Shown piece by piece: positions 16,872 through 25,657 of a stretch of 64,000 nucleotides of DNA (within the stretch, counting starts at the first letter, position 1; every line of letters begins with the position of its first letter). The notes under the pieces were generated by a model. The model was not told the origin of the DNA, did no database searches, and saw only the letters and a program-made list of their open reading frames with translations. The DNA comes from Clostridium tyrobutyricum DSM 2637 = ATCC 25755 = JCM 11008. Its GTDB lineage: Bacteria > Bacillota > Clostridia > Clostridiales > Clostridiaceae. Both the position numbers and the translations under genes were made by a program. The DNA is taken from contig NZ_APMH01000020.1 of NCBI RefSeq assembly GCF_000359585.1, positions 1-64,000 of the forward strand, read 5' to 3'.

Positions 16872-18527
16872 TTAATTTGAATCAGTTTTCTTTCTTATAA
16901 CTAGAAGATAGAACAAAAATATAATCCAGCTAGCTAAAGATACATATTTTGATGCTGCTTGCAGAACAGTTTCTCTATAATAAACCTTTACCCTTCCTTC
17001 GCCTTTTACAATTACAGAAATTAATCCTGCCTCTTGTCCTCTATTTAAAAATGGTTCACTAACTGTTCCTCTTCCTGTCAGTTGTGAAACATACCCTTTA
17101 TAATATATTAATGGAAGTGTAACACTTTGACGATTAGTTGTTTTAAAATCAAAAATAATCGTATCTCTATTTTTAGTATAATTTTTTATGTCTATATCTT
17201 TTTTATTGTATAGTAAATCCAGTTTTGTATTCTTCAAAGTTGTGTAATGTGCTTTTTCTGGCAAGTACTCGGCTCCTCCAATATAGTCGGTATTTATATG
17301 GTCGAGCTGGGTATATTTAAAAACTTTACGTGAGCGTTCAGAACAATTTATAGAATATGATACAGAAAGTAAAATAACCAGAAATAGTAATACACTGGTT
17401 ATTCTTTTACTTTTTAAAAGCTTCAAACTATCCTCTGCAATAATCCAGCACAAGCATAATGTAACAATTGAAATAAATCTCCATGGAAATTGTATGGTAT
17501 GCAAAAATGTCCTTTCAGCTATTTTCCAGGGAAATAAACTAGTTGTCAACAATAAAAATATTAATCCAACAATAAATATGTCTCTAGTGCTTCTATTTTT
17601 TAGTTTCCTAATTGAAAATAAATAAATAATTAAAAATATCAATAATACAACACCCAGGTTAGAAGTTAAAGGTGTATTTGACAGTGAATCAGTAACTAGT
17701 CCCCCTAAGTTTTTGGCATATTTCGACACATGAAAAACTAATATTGTTACCACAAATTTTTGAGAATGCATCTGCTCTAAAATAGGGACAAGACTAAATG
17801 CAACTAAGAGTATTATTACTAAAACTGATTTGATAAAGCACTTCAATCGTTCCCTATCATAGTAAAGTTTTTTAATATTAATAAGCAAAAAAACAAAAAC
17901 AGCAAGTCCAAACATGATTGTTGACAGCATATGAGCATAAATAATCAACGAAATTCCTATTGTCATGAAATACCATTTATTCTTATTTTTATAGAGAATA
18001 TGATATAACCCCATAAAAGCCAAAGGAAGAAATGACATAGCTAAAGTTTCTCCTAAAGCCGCCCTGCCAGTTAAATCAAAAAGGCGATAAAAAGATAGTG
18101 TATAAAGCAGTGAAAATATCAAGCTTTTACTTATCTTTTTCTCAATATTCATCATAGAAAAATACGATATAACAAAAGTTAAAAAATTAACGAAAACAAG
18201 GAAAATCACATAGGATTCAGCTAATGAAAATCCTAATAATCTTAAAACTGCAGGAAAATACAAATATACATCAGAATAAAATATGCTTGTGGCATAGCCC
18301 ATTGAATGCATGAATGTCATGTTTATTCTAGGGAAATAGACATGACTTCTTAAAGCTTCATATAATCCTTCTATCCTAACTGCATGAAATTGGTAATCGT
18401 CGCCGGTAACCATTCTAAAATTATAAATGTGAGAAAAATATAAAGATACTACACTTAAAATTATAAAAAATATTGCAATGCTTGTATTAATCACCAGCGA
18501 ATTGTATATTTTATTTTTATCTTTCAT
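16872..18527 (-). CDS. Large polytopic membrane protein, probable GtrC-like glycosyltransferase
   Basis: This 551-residue protein has about 11-12 membrane helices. After the first helix is a loop with FRMVTGDDYQFHAVRIEGLYEAL, which has the acidic pair found in GT-C fold transferases that use polyprenyl-phosphate sugars. A C-terminal soluble part of about 100 residues ends in one more helix. Position next to gtrB and gtrA suggests it moves the flipped sugar onto a wall polymer or surface glycan. Sequence resemblance is only to generic integral membrane proteins of this type, so the acceptor is unknown. Confidence 0.75.
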   Translation of the reverse strand: MKDKNKIYNSLVINTSIAIFFIILSVVSLYFSHIYNFRMVTGDDYQFHAVRIEGLYEALRSHVYFPRINMTFMHSMGYATSIFYSDVYLYFPAVLRLLGFSLAESYVIFLVFVNFLTFVISYFSMMNIEKKISKSLIFSLLYTLSFYRLFDLTGRAALGETLAMSFLPLAFMGLYHILYKNKNKWYFMTIGISLIIYAHMLSTIMFGLAVFVFLLINIKKLYYDRERLKCFIKSVLVIILLVAFSLVPILEQMHSQKFVVTILVFHVSKYAKNLGGLVTDSLSNTPLTSNLGVVLLIFLIIYLFSIRKLKNRSTRDIFIVGLIFLLLTTSLFPWKIAERTFLHTIQFPWRFISIVTLCLCWIIAEDSLKLLKSKRITSVLLFLVILLSVSYSINCSERSRKVFKYTQLDHINTDYIGGAEYLPEKAHYTTLKNTKLDLLYNKKDIDIKNYTKNRDTIIFDFKTTNRQSVTLPLIYYKGYVSQLTGRGTVSEPFLNRGQEAGLISVIVKGEGRVKVYYRETVLQAASKYVSLASWIIFLFYLLVIRKKTDSN

Positions 18528-18725
18528 AAGAAACTCCTATAAAGTATTTTTTAACAAAAAATTTACACAAAGTAATTATATTCTTAGCAATTTCTACTGT
18601 CAACATATTCGACATTATGCTACAAATTCATTTAAAAACTTTACAAAGAACTTTATTAATAAATTTAAGCCATTAAAAAGAAGTGAATTATATTGCAAAT
18701 TCACCTCTTGGATGTACAAACTGAA

Positions 18726-19031
18726 TCATTCAAAAACTACTATTGATTTCCTGTTTTTAATTTTTAAAAATACTGTTTCCAAAATTCTTAAAACATGATT
18801 TAAATTCTTGAGTTCAATATATGCCGTTTCTATATCCTGTCCTATTACAATATCTATATAATTCGGTTCAGTACACAAAAGTGCTCCTTGGTTTGTACCA
18901 AGTACATGACTGGTAAATACGTTTTTATCCAGCATCTTACTAATTCTATCACTTTCAAGCACTCTCGCTCCTGGTTGTATACGCTGCATATGTATCATAT
19001 GTTTTTCTTTGTTACAGCTATTATATCGCAT
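18726..19031 (-). CDS. Short encapsulin-like A-domain protein
   Basis: A protein of up to 101 residues whose last 55 resemble the C-terminal A-domain of encapsulin shell proteins (HK97 fold): VLGTNQGALLCTEPNYIDIV, IGQDIETAYIELKNLNHVLR, then the strand RILETVFLKIKNRKSIVVFE. The GQDxxxxY and RxxExxxLxI patterns are the recognisable part. The length is like the truncated A-domain (Family 4) encapsulins, which assemble with a partner enzyme. The start is uncertain: ATGs at 19031, 18998 and 18989 all lack a good ribosome site, and a TATAAT-like string lies just after the first. No obvious cargo enzyme is adjacent. It could also be a degraded encapsulin gene. Confidence 0.55.
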   Translation of the reverse strand: MRYNSCNKEKHMIHMQRIQPGARVLESDRISKMLDKNVFTSHVLGTNQGALLCTEPNYIDIVIGQDIETAYIELKNLNHVLRILETVFLKIKNRKSIVVFE

Positions 19032-19323
19032 GTGATTAAAAATTAAATGCAGCAGATAACTTATACATTTTTTAATAACATGATATAATCAAATAATTAT
19101 AGAAGATGTATTCAATTACGCCGTAATACCTATAGCGCAAAAAAGCCAAAGCTAAATTTTGGAAAAATGAATGTAGTTTGTCAGGTATGTAGTATAATTA
19201 TATATAAAAGTACTTCTATAATATTCAAAATATAAAATCAGAGATGTAAATAATTTTTCATTTTAAATAGGTTTACCAATTTTATAATTTAACTTTTCTA
19301 ATTATATAAAGGTGGTTAAAGCA

Positions 19324-20286
19324 ATGAATAATAATGATGATACAGAGTCAACTAAAACTTATCATATTGATATTCCAGATAACCTGATTAAAGAATGGCA
19401 GAGTATAGTGGATCTCATAGCCCGTATTGCAAGAGTCCGTGCAGCTCTTATCATGAGAGTACAGAACGGAGAAATTGAAGTATTTATAGCCAGCAATACT
19501 AAAAATAATCCTTATAAATTGGGAAACAAGGAAAATCTCATAGACTCGGGACTTTATTGCGAAACAGTTATCAAAAAAGGTAAAATGCTGCTAGTACCCA
19601 ATGCATCAAAATCGGATAAGTGGCGAAATAATCCTGATATGAAATACAATATGGTGTGTTATTTAGGATTTCCAATCAGATTGCCTAATGGAGATTTTTT
19701 TGGAACAATTTGTATGCTTGATGACAAGGAAAATAACTTTTCACAGGATATGAAAGATTTTATGGAAAAAATGCGAAACTTAATTGAGTCTTATTTAAAT
19801 TTATTGCACTTAAGTATCACTGATCAGCTAACAGGCTTATATAATCGTACTTACCTCGATATAAAAGCATCTAAAGAAATTAAAAAGGCAAACTTCAACC
19901 AAAAGACTATTACAGCACTTTTATTGGATATAGATCACTTTAAGAAAATCAATGATACCTTTGGACATCAAATCGGTGATGAGGTGCTTAAGAATTTTGC
20001 TGAAATTATGACTTCTTTTTTAAGAAATAGAGATATAACTTTTAGATTGGGTGGAGATGAATTTATCGTATTAATGCCAGATACATCTATTAATGATGCA
20101 GTAATGGAGGCAGACAATTTACGTTTAAAAGTAGAAGGAATTCAAATACGACCTGACCTTAAAATAACAATAAGCATTGGAGCTGCAGAATGGAAATGCG
20201 GTGAATCTTTAGATAGCTGGTTTATGAGGGTGGACAAGGCTCTATACAAGGGTAAACACGCTGGAGGCAATCGAGTTATGTCATAA
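19324..20286 (+). CDS. GAF-GGDEF diguanylate cyclase
   Basis: This 320-residue cytosolic protein has a GAF sensor domain (about residues 25-155, with MLLVPNASKSDKWRNNPD and YLGFPIRLPNGDFFGTICMLD) and a C-terminal GGDEF domain. The cyclase motifs are intact: DQLTGLYNR, DIDHFKKINDTFGHQIGDEVL and RLGGDEF. The RxxD inhibitory site is present as RNRD five residues before GGDEF, so product inhibition by c-di-GMP is expected. The ATG at 19324 follows AAAGGTGG by eight bases. It is monocistronic, and the GAF ligand is unknown. Confidence 0.95.
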   Translation: MNNNDDTESTKTYHIDIPDNLIKEWQSIVDLIARIARVRAALIMRVQNGEIEVFIASNTKNNPYKLGNKENLIDSGLYCETVIKKGKMLLVPNASKSDKWRNNPDMKYNMVCYLGFPIRLPNGDFFGTICMLDDKENNFSQDMKDFMEKMRNLIESYLNLLHLSITDQLTGLYNRTYLDIKASKEIKKANFNQKTITALLLDIDHFKKINDTFGHQIGDEVLKNFAEIMTSFLRNRDITFRLGGDEFIVLMPDTSINDAVMEADNLRLKVEGIQIRPDLKITISIGAAEWKCGESLDSWFMRVDKALYKGKHAGGNRVMS

Positions 20287-20381
20287 AATATTGCTAACTA
20301 AATTATAATACTAGTGATACGTTCACCGTTGGGAGTAAAAGTCATGACACAAGTATCATTGGTTTTGTTTTGGATTAAAAT

Positions 20382-20399
20382 GAGCCCTGGTAAGGGCTC
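20382..20399 (-). terminator. Terminator of the PepSY gene
   Basis: GAGCCC and GGGCTC form a six-base-pair GC-rich stem with a six-base loop. It lies just after the stop at 20405 on the minus strand and is followed by ATTTTAAT. Confidence 0.6.
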
Positions 20400-20404
20400 T
20401 CAAA

Positions 20405-20647
20405 TTAATCATTTTGCCTATCTACTTCAAGTATCTCTCCAGTATTAGCATCTATTGTAACTTCATATATTATCCCACTAGTAGTTCTAATGTAAATTTC
20501 GTAAACTAATAAACCATCTTCAGTGTCCACTTCAACTCTTATTACTTGCCCTGGCACCCTTTGTAATGCAGTTTGTATAGCTGTTTCAGCATTAATACGA
20601 TACTGTCTCCAGTAATTATCCCATAAATTATAAAAAGGAAATAACAT
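20405..20647 (-). CDS. PepSY domain protein
   Basis: This 80-residue protein consists of a short aromatic start and one PepSY domain (AETAIQTALQRVPGQVIRVEVD, LVYEIYIRTTSGIIYEVTIDANTGEILEVD). PepSY domains are usually found in protease propeptides and secreted proteins, where they inhibit peptidases or bind peptide or metal. No signal peptide or anchor is visible here. The gene is monocistronic. Confidence 0.85.
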   Translation of the reverse strand: MLFPFYNLWDNYWRQYRINAETAIQTALQRVPGQVIRVEVDTEDGLLVYEIYIRTTSGIIYEVTIDANTGEILEVDRQND

Positions 20648-21122
20648 TATTCACTCATCTTTCATTTTATTATTCGCCTTATTATTATATTCAAGTAAAG
20701 AATATTAGTGAATTTTATATATTATTCTAAAACATGTTCACTTTCTTTGTTTTAATATCTACCTTATTTTCAATTTTATCTATTCTCTTTTTAATTACAC
20801 CTTATATTTCTCCAAATTACTATATTTCAAAGATAGCTTTAATCTCTCTAGTTAAGTTAACTCTTTCATAATTTCAATTCCTTACATGCATAATAATTCT
20901 AATTCTATAAATTTTATAAATATTTTTCCACATATTTGTTTTACATATTTCCAATATTCTCCTCCTAGTGTTTTTTATATAATATATAAAGTTTCCAGTA
21001 TAATATATCTAATTTCTGTACATTCTATTTCATATAAGGTTATTAATATATTGAATCTATTAATATTCAATGTTTACTCAAACTTAAATATTATGCTGAA
21101 GTATATTGATAGTTACCTTTAT
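20648..21122. other. Gene-free AT-rich stretch
   Basis: No convincing gene is seen on either strand. The longest plus-strand frame (20886-21152) has a biased Ile/Ser/Tyr/Asn composition, no ribosome site and no recognisable motif. The stretch ends in two tandem hairpins. Confidence 0.5.
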
Positions 21123-21150
21123 ACTGGGGATGATCAATCTCCAGTGTTTT
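21123..21150 (+). terminator. First of two tandem hairpins
   Basis: ACTGG and CCAGT close a stem, with an inner GAT/ATC pairing, followed by GTTTTAATAATC. There is no coding gene directly upstream on this strand, so an untranslated transcript may end here. Confidence 0.45.
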
Positions 21151-21182
21151 AATAATCATAGTTCTCCTATAACCATTGCTAT

Positions 21183-21209
21183 GCCAGGATTTCACTCCTG
21201 GCTTTTTTT
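21183..21209 (+). terminator. Second tandem hairpin, strong terminator
   Basis: GCCAGGA and TCCTGGC form a perfect seven-base-pair stem with a six-base loop, followed by seven T. It lies 80 bases ahead of the second SASP gene and would insulate that gene from upstream transcription. Confidence 0.8.
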
Positions 21210-21291
21210 ATTTTATTTGATAACTATTCCTTTACAGCTCTTGTATATGATTATTTTAAATACATAAAATAATCGAAAGGAGATGATTATT

Positions 21292-21474
21292 TTGTCTAGA
21301 AAAAATAGAATATTAGTGCCCGAAGCTCGACAAGGTCTTGAAAAATTGAAAATCGAAGCTGCAGAAGAATTAGCTAAAAATAATAAAAATCAGGATTCCT
21401 CACATCAAGTTTTTTCTATAGGCGGCCAGATGGTAAAAAAAATGGTTGAAAGCTATGAAAAAAAGTTAAAATAG
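21292..21474 (+). CDS. Alpha/beta-type small acid-soluble spore protein
   Basis: A 60-residue spore DNA-coating protein with SRKNRILVPEARQGLEKLKIEAAEELA and the C-terminal block IGGQMVKKMVESYEKKLK. The GPR cleavage context is KLKIEAAEE. The TTG at 21292 is chosen because GAAAGGAG ends nine bases upstream; the in-frame ATG at 21283 overlaps that ribosome site. It is more diverged and shorter in the linker than the SASP at 12028. A terminator follows directly. Confidence 0.93.
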   Translation: MSRKNRILVPEARQGLEKLKIEAAEELAKNNKNQDSSHQVFSIGGQMVKKMVESYEKKLK

Positions 21475-21484
21475 TTACTTTTGT

Positions 21485-21511
21485 ATCACACAAGCTCATC
21501 TCTTGTGTGAT
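21485..21511 (+). terminator. Terminator of the second SASP gene
   Basis: ATCACACAAG and CTTGTGTGAT form a ten-base-pair stem with a seven-base loop, followed by TTTTTAATTTT. Confidence 0.85.
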
Positions 21512-21725
21512 TTTTAATTTTATTCCTTGTATTCAAAAATATTTTATATTGTAATTCAATGAAAATGATTCTCTTAAATTTACTGTTTATATTTTCCAAC
21601 TTTTGCTTTCAAAACTCAACCATCAACATCTTAATACCTCCAATCAATCAGCTAATATTAGTATAAAAGTGTAAACATAAAGGAATAGACTTATAGAATT
21701 AATAAAATAAAAATATAGAAAACAT

Positions 21726-21945
21726 TTAGGATGCCTTTTTAAAAGTAATATTTGAGATATTTTTATTGAAGTCTTCTGATATTCTACATCTTACAACAAG
21801 ATATACTATACCTAATCCCATCCATGTAAATCCCACAATTTTTGAAATATTAGAAAGTCCTAATAATATATATATATACACACACATTCCAAGCAATGGT
21901 ACAACTAGTAGAATTTTAAAACCTGTTATTTTTTACATTTCAGTT
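21726..21945 (-). pseudogene. Amino acid permease (APC family) C-terminal remnant
   Basis: On the minus strand an open stretch of about 70 codons reads TGFKILLVVPLLG, VYIYILLGLSNISKIVGFTW and GLGIVYLVVR before a stop. This pattern (a helix ending in a proline, then a helix with a Trp and Gly-rich end) resembles the last two membrane segments of APC-superfamily amino acid permeases. The rest of the gene is absent. Remnants of RidA and a DAO-type oxidoreductase follow upstream on the same strand, suggesting one decayed amino acid degradation operon. Confidence 0.5.
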
Positions 21946-22004
21946 AGTAACATTTCCTTTTTCCTATATTTAATTTTTAATTATTCTCATGTCTATTATC
22001 AGAT

Positions 22005-22034
22005 AAAAAAGATAGCTAATATGCTATCTTTTTT
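22005..22034. terminator. Terminator hairpin
   Basis: AAAAAAGATAGC and GCTATCTTTTTT form a 12-base-pair stem with a six-base loop and U tracts in both directions. It overlaps the end of the RidA remnant. Confidence 0.7.
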
Positions 22035-22262
22035 AGTTTACACTTGATCTTAGATTAGACCCAACTATTGCATCCATCTCTATCTCTATTAATTGTGTAT
22101 GACGGTTGAGCATAGGAGTTCCAACAATTGTACAAAGAGGTTTGATATCATGAAAAATTTTTGAATAAGCTTTACCAATTTTTCAAGAATGTATTTTGTC
22201 TGCTTGTAAGCACTTCCTTCTCCATAAACTGTACCATCCGGCTGTACAGCTGTAGTTCCTCT
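22033..22262 (-). pseudogene. RidA/YjgF family remnant
   Basis: Translations of the minus strand give GTTAVQPDGTVYGEGSAYKQ followed by TKYILEKL, then after frame changes CTIVGTPMLNRHTQLIEIEM and DAIVGSNL. These match the start and end of a RidA-like protein (enamine/imine deaminase), whose family ends in a conserved VEIEADAVV-like block. The middle is deleted and the reading frame is broken. Confidence 0.65.
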
Positions 22263-22760
22263 TTATATTTTTGCTTTAAATCTATCATAACGGAAAGCAT
22301 TTATATCAAGAGTAGTTTCTTTTCCTTCTACCATTTCTGATAAAAGCATACCAACAGTTGGCGAAATTCCAAATCCGTGCCCAGTAAAAGCACATGCAAG
22401 TATAAAATCGGGTACTTCATCTACAAAACTTATAACTGGTGTGAGATCTTTACACTCATCAATCCAGCCTGCCCAGGTACGAACAATTTTTACATCCTTT
22501 AACATGGGAAAGTATTTCATTATTCCTCTGCATATACATGATGCCGTAATACTTGAAGTTGTAGGTGTTCCATTATCTTTATTAAAAGCTTCATAACCCG
22601 ATGAACCGCCAAATACAAAAGAACCATGCTTATTATATGAAATTAAATCCGAAAAACAATTGTACTCTATTATGCTGCAGCCTTTTAGTAAATTACTTTT
22701 AATTCTACTATTTTCTTTTTCTGAAAATCCACGACTTAACACCTGTGGTACCTTAAACAT
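22263..22760 (-). pseudogene. DAO-type FAD-dependent amino acid oxidoreductase, C-terminal fragment
   Basis: A 165-codon open frame matches the C-terminal half of the DAO family (D-amino acid dehydrogenase, glycine oxidase): a substrate-domain strand, YFPMLKDVKIVRTWAGWID, the conserved AFTGHGFGISPTVGMLLSEM and a final FRYDRF. The N-terminal FAD-binding GxGxxG half is missing, and the sequence upstream of 22760 does not supply it. The protein could not bind FAD in the normal way, so it is treated as a truncated gene. It lies next to RidA and permease remnants. Confidence 0.75.
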
Positions 22761-22868
22761 TAAATCGCACGAAGAAAAATTAAAGTTCTGAATTCAAAGC
22801 AAAAGTGGAAACTTGATTTCACTTTTTCCAAACATCTTTCATATAATACAGTAGAAAGGGTGATATTT

Positions 22869-23396
22869 ATGTTCGTTAATCCATGTCAGCCACCATCCTA
22901 TCCAATGCCTTTATATCAATCCCTTCGGGGCAAGTATTTCGTTGGGTTAAGCCGAGAAGAATTCGGCGAAGGCAGATATGCGTGGGCCGGACTTTTCAAT
23001 CCCCGCGATTCCGGAGTATTACTTTTCGTAAATGTTTTTACCGTTAGTAATGTTACTGAAATTCCATTTTCTTTTCAGGTCTGGCTGAATACAACAGCAT
23101 CAGGAAAGGCAAAGCTGACGGATATGCAAAGCCCATCAAACACAGCAATCCGACCTCTGCCGAAACCGAGAATTAAGTTTTTGTATTCAGAAAACGTCGA
23201 TGCGGAACCTACGGGTGGAACAATCATATTTGGACGCCGTTGTCCTGCTGAAACGACTATTGTGTCGGAAGAAGACGGGAAATTCATTTGCCGGCCTGGA
23301 GGTAATTTTTTAATAAACTGTCTTCCACCAGAAACAAACAACGAAAAAATTCTTGGACGTATCGCATTTGGATGGTGGGAGGAATCTTGCATATAA
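22869..23396 (+). CDS. DUF6143 family protein
   Basis: The 175-residue protein begins MFVNPCQPPSYPMPLYQSLRGKYF, continues with AWAGLFNPRDSGVLLFVNVFTVSN and PFSFQVWLNTTASG, and ends in a beta-rich region with GGTIIFGRR and GGNFLINC. This layout is that of the DUF6143 proteins of Bacilli and Clostridia, which have no assigned function. GC content is clearly higher than in the surrounding genes. ATG 22869 follows GAAAGGG. A CATATAAT string about 25 bases upstream could be a sporulation-sigma -10 element. It sits inside a region of decayed genes and is probably acquired. Confidence 0.75.
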   Translation: MFVNPCQPPSYPMPLYQSLRGKYFVGLSREEFGEGRYAWAGLFNPRDSGVLLFVNVFTVSNVTEIPFSFQVWLNTTASGKAKLTDMQSPSNTAIRPLPKPRIKFLYSENVDAEPTGGTIIFGRRCPAETTIVSEEDGKFICRPGGNFLINCLPPETNNEKILGRIAFGWWEESCI

Positions 23397-23754
23397 TTCC
23401 CGAATGATTTTCAGACTGGAGCCCAACGCAATTTCAACCGCGACATTCATTTTATTTTAGTGACATCAGTACCATCGTACTGTGCTTCGCAGCATTGCCG
23501 ATAATTGTCACTAAAATAATACTAAATATAAGTGTTAAAAGAACCAAGCGACTTATAAATAATCACCGTTTAATTCTTCAGTTATATAGCAGCTTACAGC
23601 GTTACTTAATACTCCAAGGCCGCTGTTGTCAAAGTTGCCTTTGGCACTCTTTTTATCACAAACACATATAATTTTATCAACTCAAATGTAAACTCCAAAC
23701 CATAGGTACTGTGTGAAAACACAACCGCCTTTTTGGCGGCAAACTGAATTACTT

Positions 23755-24180
23755 ATTCTGCTTTTTACATTTGATTGGAAGTTTTTCAGACCACGAGAGA
23801 AAATCTTTCAGAAAATCAAGATCAGTATCTTACATGTGCTTTGGAATTTCTGTAAGAAGGAATTCAAAGTAATTGTATGATTTTAAGTTATTAGACTTAG
23901 CAGTCTCTGCAATACTGTAAATTATTGCACTGACCTTAGCACCGTCAATCGTATCGATTAGATTCCACAGTTGTGCTTTCCAATAAAAAATTCTCTGATA
24001 CTGGCTTCTGCTGCATTATTATCAGCGAGAATATTACCGTCATCAAGAAAAACTTTTAAATATTTCTTCTAGTTAAGACAGTATGTTAATCCCTTACCTG
24101 TTTTAGATTTGGGCAGGACTTCATTCCTGCGCTTTTTTAGCCATTTAAAGAAAGCCTCAACTAGAGGTTTTTCAGTTAGT
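23755..24180 (-). pseudogene. IS66-family transposase C-terminal remnant
   Basis: Minus-strand translation gives FFKWLKKRRNEVLPKSKTGK, then GLTYCLN, an in-frame stop, KYLKVFLDDGN, ILADNNAAEASIREFFIGK and the remains of the C-terminal helix region. These correspond to the conserved end of IS66 TnpC (SxxGxAxxY, then DNNxAERAIRPFxIGRKN). Stops and frameshifts make it non-functional. No terminal repeats were identified. Confidence 0.7.
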
Positions 24181-24221
24181 TGTCTCTGTCTCTGATGTTC
24201 CCCTGGATTTTTCCTTTCCGA

Positions 24222-24323
24222 AGTATAGCAAAAGATTTAGGAATGAATGATCAGACCTTAGGAAACTGGATAAAAAATAAAAAGACAGAGAGAATCCTTC
24301 AAGATCTAGGGAATGTGAATTAA
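24222..24323 (+). pseudogene. IS3-type OrfA helix-turn-helix remnant
   Basis: A plus-strand stretch reads SIAKDLGMNDQTLGNWIKNK followed by KTERILQDLGN and a stop. It matches the helix-turn-helix part of IS3-family OrfA (VAKELGINEQTLRNWVK pattern). Neither a start nor OrfB is present. Confidence 0.6.
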
Positions 24324-24716
24324 TCTACCGGGAAGAGTATAAAATACGTGAATAAGCAAGGAAGGAATTTAAGATTTTAATAGCATCATAGTTGATTTTA
24401 TGAAAAATAATGCACTCAATAATAACAATAGCAATTATGCGATATTGAGAGAATTTCTGACTCTGGAGTGTCCACTTGTTCGAGAAAAGCTCATTATTTA
24501 CTTTAGAAAAACTAGTAGTTTTTCTAAGTTCATATAAATTACCTCAAAAATTTAAATTAGTTTCGAGGTACCCATGGTTTGGCGTTTACGAATCTGTAAT
24601 AGTGCAATCAAAATTAAGAAAATTTTTATTCATTAGTTATTATCATCCTTTCTGTATGATCAGAGATTTAAGAAATCTGTTTTTCAATTAATTTATTTAT
24701 TTTTAAATTATTTCAT
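24324..24716. other. Gene-free stretch among IS remnants
   Basis: No gene, terminal inverted repeat or strong hairpin was recognised. A small frame at 24476-24691 on the plus strand lacks a ribosome site and any motif. Confidence 0.4.
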
Positions 24717-25586
24717 TTAACTATGGAACTCATCTAATCTAACTTCACTAATAAACGTAGATCCTAAAAGTAAAATTCCACCTATTACTTGAATAGTAGT
24801 CATTTGCTCACATAAAACAATTCCTGAAATTGCAACTGCTACTAGTGGATCAACATAACTTAGCATAGCTATACTTTGCCCCGAGAGCTTTTCCATACCA
24901 GAAAAGAATAACCAAAACCCAATTCCTGTATTGACGATGCCCAGTATAGCAATGAAAGGTATTGATGATGCTGAAATACTAAAAAAGGACAGTCCATTTT
25001 TGAAAAACACATAAAAGAAAAGTAATATGGCAACAATTGCTAGCTGTATAATTGTTAATTCTAATTTATCCATATTATGGATAAATTTATTTATCAACAT
25101 AAGTGAAGCATAAAAAATTGCTGCGATTAGTCCTAAAACAATTCCAATAAAATCACTGTATGCCATGTTACTCATACCATTTCCTACAACCATAACCAAA
25201 CCAAGCAGTGAAATAAAAATACAAATTCCTTTTTTAATAGATAGTTTTTCATGAAGAAGAATTGGTGAACAAAATATAACAATTACCGGTGCAAAATAAT
25301 AAGCAAGTGTAGAATTTGTAACTGTTGTATACTGGTAAGAAGCATATAGAAAAATCCAATTTCCCCCTAAAGCAACTCCAGAGAAAAATAATAGGATAAA
25401 ATTATTTTTTAGCATATCCCAATGGAATCTTTTTTTAGCCGACAAAAAAACACAAATCAGAAATAAACAGCCAATTGCACTACTTAATAGCGCCAATTCA
25501 CTTGAAGACAGTTCTATATGTCTAACAACTAAACCAATAGTTCCAAAAATAATCATAGATAAAATTAACTGAATTTTATATTTCAT
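24717..25586 (-). CDS. EamA/DMT superfamily transporter
   Basis: This 289-residue protein has ten predicted membrane helices arranged as two EamA repeats. Marks of the family are GLVVRHIELSSSELALLSS in helix 1-2, NWIFLYASYQYTTVTNSTLAYYFAPVIV in the first repeat and SYVDPLVAVAISGIVLCEQMTTIQVIGGILLLGS in the second. Members export or import amino acids and small metabolites. It ends an operon with a ProX-like deacylase and glutamate 5-kinase, so an amino-acid-related substrate such as proline or an analogue is an inference. A LysR regulator is divergently encoded. Confidence 0.9.
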   Translation of the reverse strand: MKYKIQLILSMIIFGTIGLVVRHIELSSSELALLSSAIGCLFLICVFLSAKKRFHWDMLKNNFILLFFSGVALGGNWIFLYASYQYTTVTNSTLAYYFAPVIVIFCSPILLHEKLSIKKGICIFISLLGLVMVVGNGMSNMAYSDFIGIVLGLIAAIFYASLMLINKFIHNMDKLELTIIQLAIVAILLFFYVFFKNGLSFFSISASSIPFIAILGIVNTGIGFWLFFSGMEKLSGQSIAMLSYVDPLVAVAISGIVLCEQMTTIQVIGGILLLGSTFISEVRLDEFHS

Positions 25587-25657
25587 AGTTGTTCTCCTTC
25601 AAAATCTGTTAGGTTTAATGAAATCTTATATGCAAGTAAAAGAAACCACACTGAAAC

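Noticed and set aside
20310-20372. Riboswitch or c-di-GMP aptamer after the diguanylate cyclase gene
   Set aside because: There is a TGATAC/GTATCA pairing and a T-rich end, but none of the conserved aptamer positions; it is more likely a weak terminator.
20886-21152. 88-codon plus-strand frame
   Set aside because: Skewed Ile/Ser/Tyr/Asn composition, no ribosome site and no motif; it also runs into a terminator hairpin. Treated as chance.
21766-22047. 93-codon plus-strand frame
   Set aside because: The opposite strand reads as an amino acid permease remnant with sensible membrane helices; the plus frame ends inside a terminator stem.
23075-23392. 105-codon minus-strand frame opposite DUF6143
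   Set aside because: The plus strand has a recognisable family and a ribosome site; the reverse frame is a shadow of the GC-richer gene.
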